Source: Propionibacteriaceae bacterium
GTDB taxonomy: Bacteria; Actinomycetota; Actinomycetes; Propionibacteriales; Propionibacteriaceae
Assembly (NCBI GenBank): GCA_031271975.1
Contig: JAISUR010000021.1
Location: forward strand, 1 to 36,033
DNA: 36,033 nucleotides
Reading direction: 5' to 3'
The notes beneath the pieces are model-generated. The model searched no databases. It was not told the DNA's origin and saw only the letters and a list, made by a program, of their open reading frames with translations. The translations under genes were made by a program, and so were the position numbers. Positions 25,401-32,411 of the stretch are shown here, piece by piece. The first letter of the stretch is position 1. Each line of letters begins with the position of its first letter.

Positions 25401-25787
25401 ATGGTTGTAGTAGTAGAAGTCCTCCGCGCCGGTCACCGTGCCGTAATTGCTCGTCAGGCCGTATTCGACGGCGCCGACGGCGGGCAGCGCGGTGGACCAG
25501 CCGACGCTCGCCGAATAGTACGACTGATACAAATACAGCGAGTCCACGGGCACCGACTGGGTGTTGCCCACGAACGCCTTCACCTGCGGATCGGTGTCCG
25601 GCAGGAAGTGCTGCATCCGATAGTTGTGGAACCACTCCCAAACGTCCGCTTCCGGATCCGGGTTGGCGTACAGCGTCGGAGCGGGGAGGTTGGGAATGGG
25701 CGGATCGGCCATGGCGCTGGCCGCGGGCAAGAACGTGGCGACAAGGGTGATGCTGGCCGCGCACAAAGCACTCCTCAAAGCAGTCAT
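22488..25787 (-). CDS. Secreted beta-helix protein with three SLH domains
   Basis: The 1099-residue exported protein has a signal peptide (1-27, ending A-S-A-M-A-D). A fibronectin-III-like domain lies at about 95-168 (V-E-Y-G-L-T-S-N-Y-G...Y-H-Y-R). A right-handed parallel beta-helix follows at about 190-640, rich in N-N and G-N turns. A short carboxypeptidase-regulatory-like fold sits at 643-700, a ricin-like lectin region at about 765-910, and three SLH repeats at 922-1099. The beta-helix resembles pectate-lyase-like or polysaccharide-binding folds, but no catalytic set can be assigned. GAAGGAG lies 4-5 bases before the ATG at 25787. Together with the coupled protease gene it forms a surface operon; a glycan-binding or lyase role is inferred only. 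Confidence 0.85.
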   Translation of the reverse strand: MTALRSALCAASITLVATFLPAASAMADPPIPNLPAPTLYANPDPEADVWEWFHNYRMQHFLPDTDPQVKAFVGNTQSVPVDSLYLYQSYYSASVGWSTALPAVGAVEYGLTSNYGTVTGAEDFYYYNHLRYLTGLQPDTVYHYRLLYKGADGVTRASADKTLRTKAMTPDVVRIPEDMPGGAPYQLSGDGKTYLVTQDITADATAIIGLANPNANVTLDLGGHTVTYDNAGPGGQDNPLETYGVKFGHPASHVTIANGSVVQGAQGSAGNPDCTEHMGPVALGECHDCVVEGLTLRYRGDSLRAISVDGASVNHNVIYDLGTFTGNRHQGSRIIFGTGDASFNSARRARQMGIAMTGDMIHNEIYIDSYTVNSIGIAHFFYATEKTYVKDNYVFGLGFNPQGYAIASYMDCVHNLAYMHIDAPFRRELNEYGYRLSGGGGFRYTDYGGNQQTGHWSELDTHDALWENNTAVVKVYEEGMYGKAFWLSGGEGTRSLNNVLRGNVMKAELVVDPEPGFERWSSGREVTALEVSGAVERTTENRMNDLLMENNRLIGNYHLIELTSSYGVGGGILMASGNSFERINSHDSMFLPIRLAWYSYPTNNNRIIDPIEGVGVNLLPPQTDGVTVLGDPAASPDVGTGEAELSVIRTLDAVFKNSAGQALANTTVNVYLDGRAAGTIKTDASGRAKYQVLQGYYYRIRNGDWFGTGGSYRQIGFSAAAGVRVADVKKLNSQSAIVLSGTPWPGSAGALNSADTPIKPVSGAVVWPAMPGTYRIHGGLDAYVLEVRNGVVGTRAATVANANQYFDISYTADGYAVLKFGGKALTLGNATSEWSHAVALTDVGAAPTPAQQWWIGTTEQGTFKVQNRAVPTATISLGRPGWLGDAPIDESEWSTFGAYVHYSPLTLEAVALPNRWPAKVVYFSDVPVTQRFYLEITNLVQAGIVSSSATGGGFWPDRAVTRGEMAAYLYRMAGAPAFSGPAAPSFTDVPKTHMFYSDIEWLKQSGITTGAGNGKFLPDQAATRGEVAAFLHRLDIYLHGFRALTVPAPSYADVPRTHTFFSDIEWMRAQGIAAAAANFNPSRACARDEMAAFLWRYLS

Positions 25788-25863
25788 GACAGCTCCTTCG
25801 CTGTGCTGCCGAAACACGGGGATTCAGTTGTGGCCGTTCTGGGGGCGAGCAGGGACGAGACCC

Positions 25864-25893
25864 AATTTACGCCCGCAATTTAACGCCTGACAA
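25864..25893 (-). promoter_or_regulatory. Probable promoter of the SLH operon
   Basis: On the minus strand TTGTCA (25893-25888) and TAAATT (25869-25864) are separated by 18 bases, giving a leader of about 70 bases before the ATG at 25787. Unlike most promoters here, this one would produce a leadered message with a Shine-Dalgarno. Confidence 0.45.
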
Positions 25894-25908
25894 TGCCTTT
25901 TGCGGCGC

Positions 25909-26904
25909 CTATTCGCCAGTGAGCGTGGCCACCATGATCGCCTTGATGGAGTGCATGCGATTTTCCGCTTGGTCAAACACAATCGACGCCTCAGACTCGA
26001 AGACTTCTTCGGTCACCTCCAATTCGGGCAGGCCGAAGAGTTGGTAGACCTGCTCTCCAACCGTCGTCTCACGGTTGTGGTAGGCGGGCAGGCAGTGCAT
26101 GAACTTCACGTCCGGGTTGCCGGCGCGGTCCATCAGGGCGCTGGAGACCTGGTAGTCCCGCAGCAACAGGATGCGCTCGGTCCACACGCTTTCCGGCTCG
26201 CCCATGGAAACCCAGATGTCGGTGTGCAGGAAGTCGCAGCCTTTGACGCCGTCCAGATCGTCGGTGACGGTGATGCGCGCGCCGGTTTGAGCTGCGGCGG
26301 CCTGCGCTCCGGCGACGACTTGGGCGGGCGGCTGTAGTTTCGGCGGCGCGACAATGCGCACGTCGGCTCCCATCAGCGCCCCACCAACCAGCAGCGAGCA
26401 GCCCACGTTGAAGCGGGCGTCGCCCACGTAGGCGAACTTCAGCTCATGGTCTTCCTTGCCGGACGATTCCCGCATGGTGAACATGTCGCACAGCGCCTGC
26501 GTCGGGTGCCATTCGTCGGTCAGGCCGTTCCACACCGGCACCGACGAGTAGCGCGCGATCGTCTCGACGGTGGACTGCTTGGCCCCGCGGTATTCGATGC
26601 CGTCGAACAGCCGCGACAGCACCCGGGCGGTGTCGGCGGGCGATTCCTTGTGGCCCAGCTGCGACGAGTTGCCGTCCATCTGCGTGACGTGCGCGCCTTG
26701 GTCGTGCGCGGCCACCTCGAAAGCCGACCGCGTGCGGGTGGACGTCTTCTCGAAGATCAACGCGAAGTTCATGCCGGTCAACCGCTTCGGCTCCGTGCGC
26801 GCCTTGCGTTCGGCTTTGACGCGCTCAGTGAGCGTGAGCAGGTATTGCCATTCGGCGGGGCTGAAATCCAGCTCTTTGAGATAATGCCGTCCGCGCAGAT
26901 CCAT
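25909..26904 (-). CDS. argF: Ornithine carbamoyltransferase
   Basis: The enzyme makes citrulline from ornithine and carbamoyl phosphate, or works in reverse in arginine catabolism. The 331-residue product has S-T-R-T-R (carbamoyl-phosphate site) near 54-58, [14 protein letters not shown] and F-M-H-C-L-P-A. The L-G-H-K-E-S...Y-R-G style is shared by enterobacterial ArgF and catabolic ArcB, so the direction is uncertain. No arginine genes flank it. The ATG at 26904 has GGGAAGG upstream; the frame is open much farther but without homology. A TATTCT hexamer about 30 bases before the ATG may be its -10. Confidence 0.92.
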   Translation of the reverse strand: MDLRGRHYLKELDFSPAEWQYLLTLTERVKAERKARTEPKRLTGMNFALIFEKTSTRTRSAFEVAAHDQGAHVTQMDGNSSQLGHKESPADTARVLSRLFDGIEYRGAKQSTVETIARYSSVPVWNGLTDEWHPTQALCDMFTMRESSGKEDHELKFAYVGDARFNVGCSLLVGGALMGADVRIVAPPKLQPPAQVVAGAQAAAAQTGARITVTDDLDGVKGCDFLHTDIWVSMGEPESVWTERILLLRDYQVSSALMDRAGNPDVKFMHCLPAYHNRETTVGEQVYQLFGLPELEVTEEVFESEASIVFDQAENRMHSIKAIMVATLTGE

Positions 26905-26952
26905 CGAAGTGCCTTCCCAAGAGGAAGAAAAGAGAATACACCCCAGAGGGGC

Positions 26953-26958
26953 TAGAGT
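26953..26958 (+). promoter_or_regulatory. Leaderless-type -10 box for the five-gene operon
   Basis: TAGAGT is followed by 6 bases and the ATG at 26965. It is the same element and spacing as for mtnP. Confidence 0.55.
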
Positions 26959-26964
26959 AACCCC

Positions 26965-27357
26965 ATGCTCGTTCGCTTCTTGGCGCGCTTCCTCGCCAGC
27001 GCCGCAGCCCTCGCGGTCGCCACGTACATGCTGCCCGGCATCCGGACCGACGCCGAGGACGACCAGTCCAAAATCTGGATCGTGCTGGGCGTGGCCGTCA
27101 TCTTCGGCATCGTGAACGCCGTCGTCAAGCCGCTGTTCAAGTTCATCACGACGCCGATCATCATGCTCTCGCTGGGGTTGTTCTTGTTGGTCGTGAACGC
27201 CGTGCTGCTGCAGTTTGTGGCCTGGGTGGCCGGACAAGTCGGCCTGGGCTGGCATGTGGACGACTGGGGGTCCGCGTTCCTGGGCGCGCTGATCGTGTCG
27301 GTGGTGAGTTTTGTGCTCAACGCCTTCATCGGGCAGAAGGGCAGCAACCACCGTTGA
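26965..27357 (+). CDS. Holin superfamily IV-type small membrane protein
   Basis: The 130-residue protein has four hydrophobic spans (about 7-25, 36-55, 60-88, 103-123). Signatures such as [12 protein letters not shown] and [16 protein letters not shown] match the Phage_holin_4_2 family, widespread on bacterial chromosomes outside prophages. The real role is unknown; no lysis genes are near. It is first in a dense operon and its stop overlaps the TTG start of the next gene. Confidence 0.85.
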   Translation: MLVRFLARFLASAAALAVATYMLPGIRTDAEDDQSKIWIVLGVAVIFGIVNAVVKPLFKFITTPIIMLSLGLFLLVVNAVLLQFVAWVAGQVGLGWHVDDWGSAFLGALIVSVVSFVLNAFIGQKGSNHR

Positions 27358-27827
27358 ACGTCATTTTCGTGTGCTGGGGCAACATCTGCCGCTCGCCGAT
27401 GGGCCGGTTCGTGGCCGAGAAGTGGTTCGCCGAAGCCGGGCTGGACGCCGTGGTGACCAGCGCTGGAGTGAGCGACGAGGAGCACGGCAACCCGGTCTAT
27501 TACACCGCCCAGCAGGTGTTGCGGGAGCACGGCTACGCGTACGCCCCACACCGGGCCCACCAAATCACCGCCTCCGAAATAGCCGGCGCCGACCTCGTCA
27601 TCGGCTTTGAGCCGATCCACATCTCCCGGATGCGCCGCATCGCCCCACAAGCCGGCAACCTGCGCCTCATCACCGATTTCGACCCGGACGCCGCCACGGA
27701 CGGCATTGCGGATCCGTGGGGCTACCCGGCATCCGAATTCCGTGAAACCTTGGCGGGAATCGAGGCGGCTATGCCGGGAATCCTCGCCGAGGTGCAACAA
27801 TTGGCCGCAGCGAAGTCGAAAGGCTGA
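27354..27827 (+). CDS. Low-molecular-weight protein tyrosine phosphatase
   Basis: The 157-residue product carries the P-loop V-C-W-G-N-I-C-R-S, with nucleophile Cys7, Cys12 and Arg13 of the CX5R signature, and the general-acid loop D-P-W-G at Asp120. Such enzymes dephosphorylate phosphotyrosine proteins, or arsenate in relatives; the substrate is unknown. The TTG start overlaps the preceding stop (TTGA), indicating coupling. The response regulator starts 2 bases after its stop. Confidence 0.9.
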   Translation: MNVIFVCWGNICRSPMGRFVAEKWFAEAGLDAVVTSAGVSDEEHGNPVYYTAQQVLREHGYAYAPHRAHQITASEIAGADLVIGFEPIHISRMRRIAPQAGNLRLITDFDPDAATDGIADPWGYPASEFRETLAGIEAAMPGILAEVQQLAAAKSKG

Positions 27828-27829
27828 AC

Positions 27830-28519
27830 ATGCATATTCTCGTGGTAGACGACGATCAGGCGGTACGCGACTCCCTGGCCCGGTCCCTGCACTATGCGGG
27901 CTACGAAGTCACGACGGCCAACGACGGCGTCGACGCCCTCGCCAAACTCTCCTCGATCCGCCCCGAAGCCGTCATCATGGACGTGATGATGCCCCGCCTG
28001 GACGGTTTGGAAACGACCCGCTCGCTGCGGGCTTCCGGCAATGACGTGCCGATCCTGGTTTTGACCGCGCGCGAGGCCATCGGCGACCGGGTGGATGGCC
28101 TGGACGCCGGAGCGGACGACTACATGGCCAAGCCGTTCTCCTTCGAGGAGTTGCTGGCCCGGCTGCGTGCCCTCACGCGGCGCGCCCGCCCAGTCAGCGG
28201 CAGCCCCGGGTCGGAAGTCGTCTCGTTCGCGGACTTGTCGCTGGATTTGCAGACCCGGGAGGTGCTGCGCGGCGAACGGCGCATTTCGCTGACGCGGACA
28301 GAATTCGCCCTGTTGCAGGCCTTCCTGGAGCATCCGCGGCGGGTGCTGGAACGCGGTTGGCTGCTCAACGAAGTGTGGGGCTCGGATTTTCCGACGACGG
28401 CCAACTCTTTGGAGGTCTACATCGGCTATCTGCGGCGCAAGACGGAAGGGGACGGCGAGACCCGCCTCATCCACACCGTGCGCGGCATCGGCTACGTGCT
28501 ACGTGAGACGCCGCCGTGA
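27830..28519 (+). CDS. OmpR-family response regulator
   Basis: The 229-residue product has a receiver domain with the acidic pocket Asp7-Asp8, phospho-acceptor Asp51 (V-I-M-D-V-M-M-P), Thr79 and Lys101 (A-K-P-F). A winged-helix DNA-binding domain follows (about 130-226, with L-T-R-T-E-F-A-L-L and V-R-G-I-G-Y-V-L). The sequence style resembles actinobacterial MprA/TcrA regulators. Its stop overlaps the kinase GTG (GTGA), so the two form a coupled two-component pair. Confidence 0.93.
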   Translation: MHILVVDDDQAVRDSLARSLHYAGYEVTTANDGVDALAKLSSIRPEAVIMDVMMPRLDGLETTRSLRASGNDVPILVLTAREAIGDRVDGLDAGADDYMAKPFSFEELLARLRALTRRARPVSGSPGSEVVSFADLSLDLQTREVLRGERRISLTRTEFALLQAFLEHPRRVLERGWLLNEVWGSDFPTTANSLEVYIGYLRRKTEGDGETRLIHTVRGIGYVLRETPP

Positions 28520-30003
28520 TCGACTGGACGGCGTCCCCCGACACGACAAGGCGCCGATCACTGCAAGGCCGGCTCTCCGCCCTGATCACTTTCGCTGTGG
28601 CTTCAGCCGTCGCGGTGACCGGCTTGATGGCGTTCCTTTTCACCAACCTGGCGATCTATTCGCAGTTGGACTCGGAGTTGATCGACGTCGCCGTCATGAC
28701 ATCCACGGGCATGAGCGACCCGCAAACCCTCGAAGGCCTCAACGCCGACGCGCTGGTGGCCGCAAACGTCACCTTGACCGTGATCCGCTCCGACCTGCAG
28801 CCGTCCACCGACACGCTGCAGGCCAGCCAGGCCGGCCGCATCACCACGTTGGCGGGAGCCAAGATCGAATTGCAGGTCACCAGCGAGGACATCGCCATCG
28901 CGCGCACCCAGCTCGGCTATTCGGCCCGCACCGGCAAGGCCACGCTGATCACCGAGTCGAACGAACGCACCGAGTTGCGCTACCGCATCATCGCCGTGCC
29001 GCTTACGTCCGGCAGCAACCACTACGCGCTCATCATCGGCCGCCCGCTGGCCCCCACCGACTCCATCATCTTCATTCTGGGCGTCTCGCTGCTCAGCTTC
29101 GGCCTGCTGGCCGCCATCCTGGCCGCCGTCATCGGCCGCACGGTCGCCCGCTCCGGCCTGCGCCCGATCCAACTGCTTTCCGACGCGGTGCGCCGCGTCA
29201 CCGAGACCGACAAACTCGTCCCCGTCGAAATCGGCGGCATGGAGGAGCTGACCGAGCTGACCAGTTCGTTCAACAACATGATGACTTCGCTCAACTCGTC
29301 GCGGGAACAGCAGAACCGGCTCATCGCCGACGCCAGCCACGAGTTGCGCACCCCGCTGACCAGCCTGCGCACCAACGTCGAACTGCTGGTCGCCGACGAA
29401 CGCGAAGGGATGCTGCCCGAGGGCTCCCGCCAAGAGATCCTGACCGACGTGGCGGCGCAGCTTGGCGAGTTCACGACGCTGGTCGGCGACTTGGTGCACC
29501 TGTCCCGCGAGGACACCGTGCGGGCTGATCCGGAACCCATCGACCTGCGCGACGTGGTCTCGGCGGCCTTGGAACGGGCGAAGCGGCGCGGGCCGGGACT
29601 CACCTTCGAGGTGACGCTCAGCCCGCTGTACATGATCGGCGAACCCGCCTCGTTGGAGCGCGCCGTCACGAACCTGCTCGACAACGCCATCAAGTTCTCG
29701 CCACCCAACGGCACCATCCGCGTCAGCCTGGAACGCGACCGGCTGCGCGTCTCGGACGAGGGCCCGGGCATCGCCGACGAGGACCTGCCGCACGTGTTCG
29801 ACCGCTTCTACCGCTCCGACAAGTCGCGGACGACGCCGGGATCCGGCCTGGGCCTGTCCATCGTGGCGCAGACCATCAAAGCGCACGGCGGCTGGGTGCG
29901 GGCGGGACGCGCGCCCAATGGCGGCGCCGAGTTCACCGTCCGCCTGCCCGGCACCACTGAGCCTCCCGAAGGGATGCCGGTTTCGGAAGAGTCCGCCGAG
30001 TGA
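28516..30003 (+). CDS. Sensor histidine kinase
   Basis: The 495-residue membrane kinase has two spans (about 29-51 and 186-209) flanking an extracellular sensor of about 130 residues. A HAMP domain follows, then the dimerisation helix with phospho-acceptor His275 ([10 protein letters not shown]) and an ATPase domain ([25 protein letters not shown]). It resembles MprB-type kinases in layout. The signal is unknown. The stop overlaps the next gene's ATG as TGATG. The GTG start is supported by the GTGA overlap. Confidence 0.93.
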   Translation: MIDWTASPDTTRRRSLQGRLSALITFAVASAVAVTGLMAFLFTNLAIYSQLDSELIDVAVMTSTGMSDPQTLEGLNADALVAANVTLTVIRSDLQPSTDTLQASQAGRITTLAGAKIELQVTSEDIAIARTQLGYSARTGKATLITESNERTELRYRIIAVPLTSGSNHYALIIGRPLAPTDSIIFILGVSLLSFGLLAAILAAVIGRTVARSGLRPIQLLSDAVRRVTETDKLVPVEIGGMEELTELTSSFNNMMTSLNSSREQQNRLIADASHELRTPLTSLRTNVELLVADEREGMLPEGSRQEILTDVAAQLGEFTTLVGDLVHLSREDTVRADPEPIDLRDVVSAALERAKRRGPGLTFEVTLSPLYMIGEPASLERAVTNLLDNAIKFSPPNGTIRVSLERDRLRVSDEGPGIADEDLPHVFDRFYRSDKSRTTPGSGLGLSIVAQTIKAHGGWVRAGRAPNGGAEFTVRLPGTTEPPEGMPVSEESAE

Positions 30004-30620
30004 TGGAGTACTTGCCGCCGGCGCTTGCCGCCGTGCTCGGCATTGCGGTGGGCTGGTGGCAAGTCCGGCGGCTGGACACGCTGAGCTATCGCCTGGCCGG
30101 CGAAGACGGTCCCGCGCCGTCGCGGCGCTGGGTGTGCGTGGCCACCGCCGGGGCCGCGTTCACGATCGCCTGTGCGGCGCCGTGGCAGTTCTGGCCCGCG
30201 TACGCCCCGCTGGTGTTCGCCGGGGGCTGGCTGGCCGGCGTCGACCGGGATGTGCGCCGCTTGCCGAACAAGGTGATGGGCCCGGTGGCGCTCTGCACGG
30301 CGGTGGGGATCGCCTGCTCGGCGGCGCTGCTGGGTGACTGGATCCGCCCGTTGTGGGCTTTGGGCGCGGCGGCCCTGGTGTTCGCCATTTTCGCCGTTGG
30401 AGTCGCGCGCGGCGGGATCGGCGGCGGCGATGCGAAACTCGTGGCCATTTTCGCCGCCGCGTTGGGCCTGCGCAGCCCCATGCTGGGCATGGCCGCGGTG
30501 ATGATTGGCGGCGTCTTCATGCTCGTGTGGGCACTGCTGATCTACAAACAACGCCCGTTCCCGTACGGCCCGGGCCTGCTGCTGGGCGCATGGGTGGCGG
30601 CGTTGATCCCGGTCAGTTAG
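30003..30620 (+). CDS. A24-type prepilin peptidase-like membrane protein
   Basis: The 205-residue protein is almost all membrane helices. It carries the two aspartates of the GxGD aspartyl peptidases: G-V-D-R-D-V-R-R-L-P-N and G-G-G-D-A-K-L. The N-terminal methyltransferase domain of full PilD is absent, as in CpaA/TadV-like peptidases. No pilin genes are in the window, so its substrate may be encoded elsewhere. The ATG overlaps the kinase stop; a GTG one codon earlier is also possible. Its 3' end overlaps the convergent DUF3152 gene by 8 bases. Confidence 0.82.
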   Translation: MEYLPPALAAVLGIAVGWWQVRRLDTLSYRLAGEDGPAPSRRWVCVATAGAAFTIACAAPWQFWPAYAPLVFAGGWLAGVDRDVRRLPNKVMGPVALCTAVGIACSAALLGDWIRPLWALGAAALVFAIFAVGVARGGIGGGDAKLVAIFAAALGLRSPMLGMAAVMIGGVFMLVWALLIYKQRPFPYGPGLLLGAWVAALIPVS

Positions 30621-31365
30621 CCCACGGGTTGGCTTTGCAGCCGCCGAGGTCGCTCCACTGTTCCTGCATGACGGAGGCCTTCTTGCCCTTGCCGGCGCAC
30701 GTCTTGACCTTCTTCTTGAGCACCAAGCCGGCGCCGTGGTTGACCAGGTAGGTGTGGTATTCGTCGAGCGACGCTTGGGTGCTGGGCAGCGTCGCCCACG
30801 CTTTCGCACTGACCGTGAGCATCTTGGACTTGAAACAAATCGGCGCCGTGCCGCAAGCGAGCGTCGCGGTGGTCTCGCCGACGAAATAGACGGTGAACGC
30901 CGCCTTGGATTGCTGCTTGACGACGGAGAAACGCACGTCGCCGGAGCCCGTCCAGGATCGCGGATCGTTCAGCACCGCGGCGAACTCAGTGGCCAAGTCA
31001 TTCGCGGCCAAGCTCACCCCGGGCTCCAGTTGGACGATGAAGCGGTGCAACGTCCCCGAACCGCTCACCGCGTCGATAGCGATGTCGGAGAGCAACTGTG
31101 GGGCCGCCGTCGTCGCCCCCGGCGTGGGGCTGGCAGTCCCGGTGGGCGTGGCCGTGCTTTCGGGAGTCGGCACCTGTGGGGCCGGCGTCATCACCACCGG
31201 CACCGGCGGCGTCCAAGGCAAAGCCGTCGTGGTGGGCTCCCCCACCCGGTACGCGGGCGTGGTCAGGTTGTTCAACCACCATGCGCCCGCGCCCAGCCCG
31301 AGGGCCACGACTACACCGTAGACGACCCAAGACTTGGCGATGCTCCACCTGAACCACCGCTTCAC
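30613..31365 (-). CDS. DUF3152 family protein with a lost metal-binding site
   Basis: The 250-residue protein has a membrane anchor (about 13-32), a Pro/Thr-rich linker (45-90) and a DUF3152 domain (about 95-250). The fold markers are present: F-S-V-V-K-Q, two cysteines in L-A-C-G-T-A-P-I-C, Y-L-V-N-H, C-A-G-K-G, V-M-Q-E-Q, G-G-C-K-A-N-P-W. In family members the segment after N-H reads E-V-G-H-x-L-G-x-x-H, a metzincin zinc site. Here residues 210-220 are H-G-A-G-L-V-L-K-K-K-V, so the glutamate and two histidines are gone. It is probably a non-enzymatic binding or structural homolog. The GTG start has TAGGGT 6 bases upstream. Confidence 0.82.
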   Translation of the reverse strand: MKRWFRWSIAKSWVVYGVVVALGLGAGAWWLNNLTTPAYRVGEPTTTALPWTPPVPVVMTPAPQVPTPESTATPTGTASPTPGATTAAPQLLSDIAIDAVSGSGTLHRFIVQLEPGVSLAANDLATEFAAVLNDPRSWTGSGDVRFSVVKQQSKAAFTVYFVGETTATLACGTAPICFKSKMLTVSAKAWATLPSTQASLDEYHTYLVNHGAGLVLKKKVKTCAGKGKKASVMQEQWSDLGGCKANPWAN

Positions 31366-31371
31366 ATGGCA

Positions 31372-31377
31372 ACCCTA
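31372..31377 (-). promoter_or_regulatory. Leaderless-type -10 box for the DUF3152 gene
   Basis: TAGGGT on the minus strand, then 6 bases, then GTG at 31365. Same hexamer as before the histidine phosphatase. Confidence 0.5.
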
Positions 31378-31760
31378 AACTCGCATGCGCGAAGACCGCG
31401 GCATGCCACGCCCCCATCGAGTCATCCCGAGCAACCCAACCTGTCGTCCTGAACAACCCAACCCGTCATGCCGGGCTTGTTCCGGCATCTCGGACGCGGT
31501 CCGCTCCCAACCCAACCTGTCGTCCTGAACAACCCAACCCGTCATGCCGGGCTTGTTCCGGCATCTCGGACGCAGTCCGCTCCCAACCCAACCTGTCGTC
31601 CTGAACAACCCAACCCGTCATGCCGGGCTTGTTCCGGCATCTCGGACGCAGTCCGCTCCCAACCCACTGAGGAACCGGACTTCGTCCGGAGATGCTGAAA
31701 CGAGTTCAGCATGACTCGGTAGGTCACGCTGAACTCGTTCCAGGTGCTTTGTTACGGTCG
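31378..31760. repeat. Intergenic repeat array, 3 x 76 bp plus variants
   Basis: No gene is seen in this 395-base gap. A 76-base unit begins CCTGTCGTCCTGAACAACCC and contains the GTCATGCCGGGCTTGTTCCG hairpin and the CGGACGCAGTCCG hairpin. It occurs at 31440-31515, 31516-31591 and 31592-31667, nearly identical. Downstream, 31668-31745 carries a diverged relative with ATGCTGAA/TTCAGCAT hairpins. The array lies downstream of lutC. There are no unique spacers, so it is not a CRISPR. Confidence 0.9.
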
Positions 31761-32411
31761 TTACTCGGCCAGGATGATCAGCAGGTTCCGCGGCCCGTGA
31801 ACTCCTTCGACTCGGCTCAACTCGATGTCGGACGTCGCCGAACCGCCGGAAATCCACGTCAGCGGATTGCCGGCCTGGACGGACGGCTTCAAGCGCTGCA
31901 CGGCCTCGGGAACGTCGGAGACGACCTGGTCGGCGTTGATGACGCACAGGTGTGTGTCCGGCACCAGCGACAGTGCGCGACGGCCCTGGTCGGGAGCGTG
32001 GTCGAGCACGATCGTGCCGGTGTCGGCGATGCCGACGCGGGCTGCCGTGATGACGCCGTCGATCTCGTTCAACTCGGGCGAGGTCTTCTGCGGCTCGTCG
32101 TCGACGATCTTGGCTCCGCCTTTCTCGGCGGCTTTGCGCCAAGACGCTTCCAGACCGCCAGGCACCACGAGCGACTTCAGGCCGCGGTCCTTGACGAGCT
32201 TGGTGATGGTCTCACCGATCTTCGCGGCCGGGACGCGCTCCACCGTCGCCTTGTAGTCGACGCACATCTTGACGAACGTGTCCAGCACGTCGTCGAGTGC
32301 GAGCGGCTCGCCGTACTTCCAATCCAGCGGGATGTCCTGCTCCGGCGGCAGATTCGGCACGTCGGCCAAAGCTGTGCGGATGCGGGAGAAGATGACGTCG
32401 CGGGCGTTCAT
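31761..32411 (-). CDS. lutC: LutC/YkgG-type L-lactate utilisation protein
   Basis: The 216-residue DUF162 protein is the third part of the LutABC iron-sulfur L-lactate oxidase system. Family features are the N-terminal helix M-N-A-R-D-V-I-F-S-R-I-R-x-A-L, V-V-P-G-G-L, G-I-A-D-T-G-T-I-V-L-D and the C-terminal H-G-P-R-N-L-L-I-I-L-A-E. The ATG at 32411 overlaps the lutB stop as ATGA and has GAGGAGG just upstream, so the longer frame is not used. Confidence 0.92.
   Translation of the reverse strand: MNARDVIFSRIRTALADVPNLPPEQDIPLDWKYGEPLALDDVLDTFVKMCVDYKATVERVPAAKIGETITKLVKDRGLKSLVVPGGLEASWRKAAEKGGAKIVDDEPQKTSPELNEIDGVITAARVGIADTGTIVLDHAPDQGRRALSLVPDTHLCVINADQVVSDVPEAVQRLKPSVQAGNPLTWISGGSATSDIELSRVEGVHGPRNLLIILAE

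Noticed and set aside
26905-27351. Extended N-terminus of ornithine carbamoyltransferase
   Set aside because: The extra 149 codons run antisense through the holin-fold gene and have no OTC similarity; ATG 26904 fits the family.
26965-27357. Prophage remnant, because of the holin-fold protein
   Set aside because: No other phage gene is nearby and this family is common on bacterial chromosomes in housekeeping contexts.
31440-31667. CRISPR array
   Set aside because: Units are contiguous 76-bp copies without unique spacers, and no cas genes are present.
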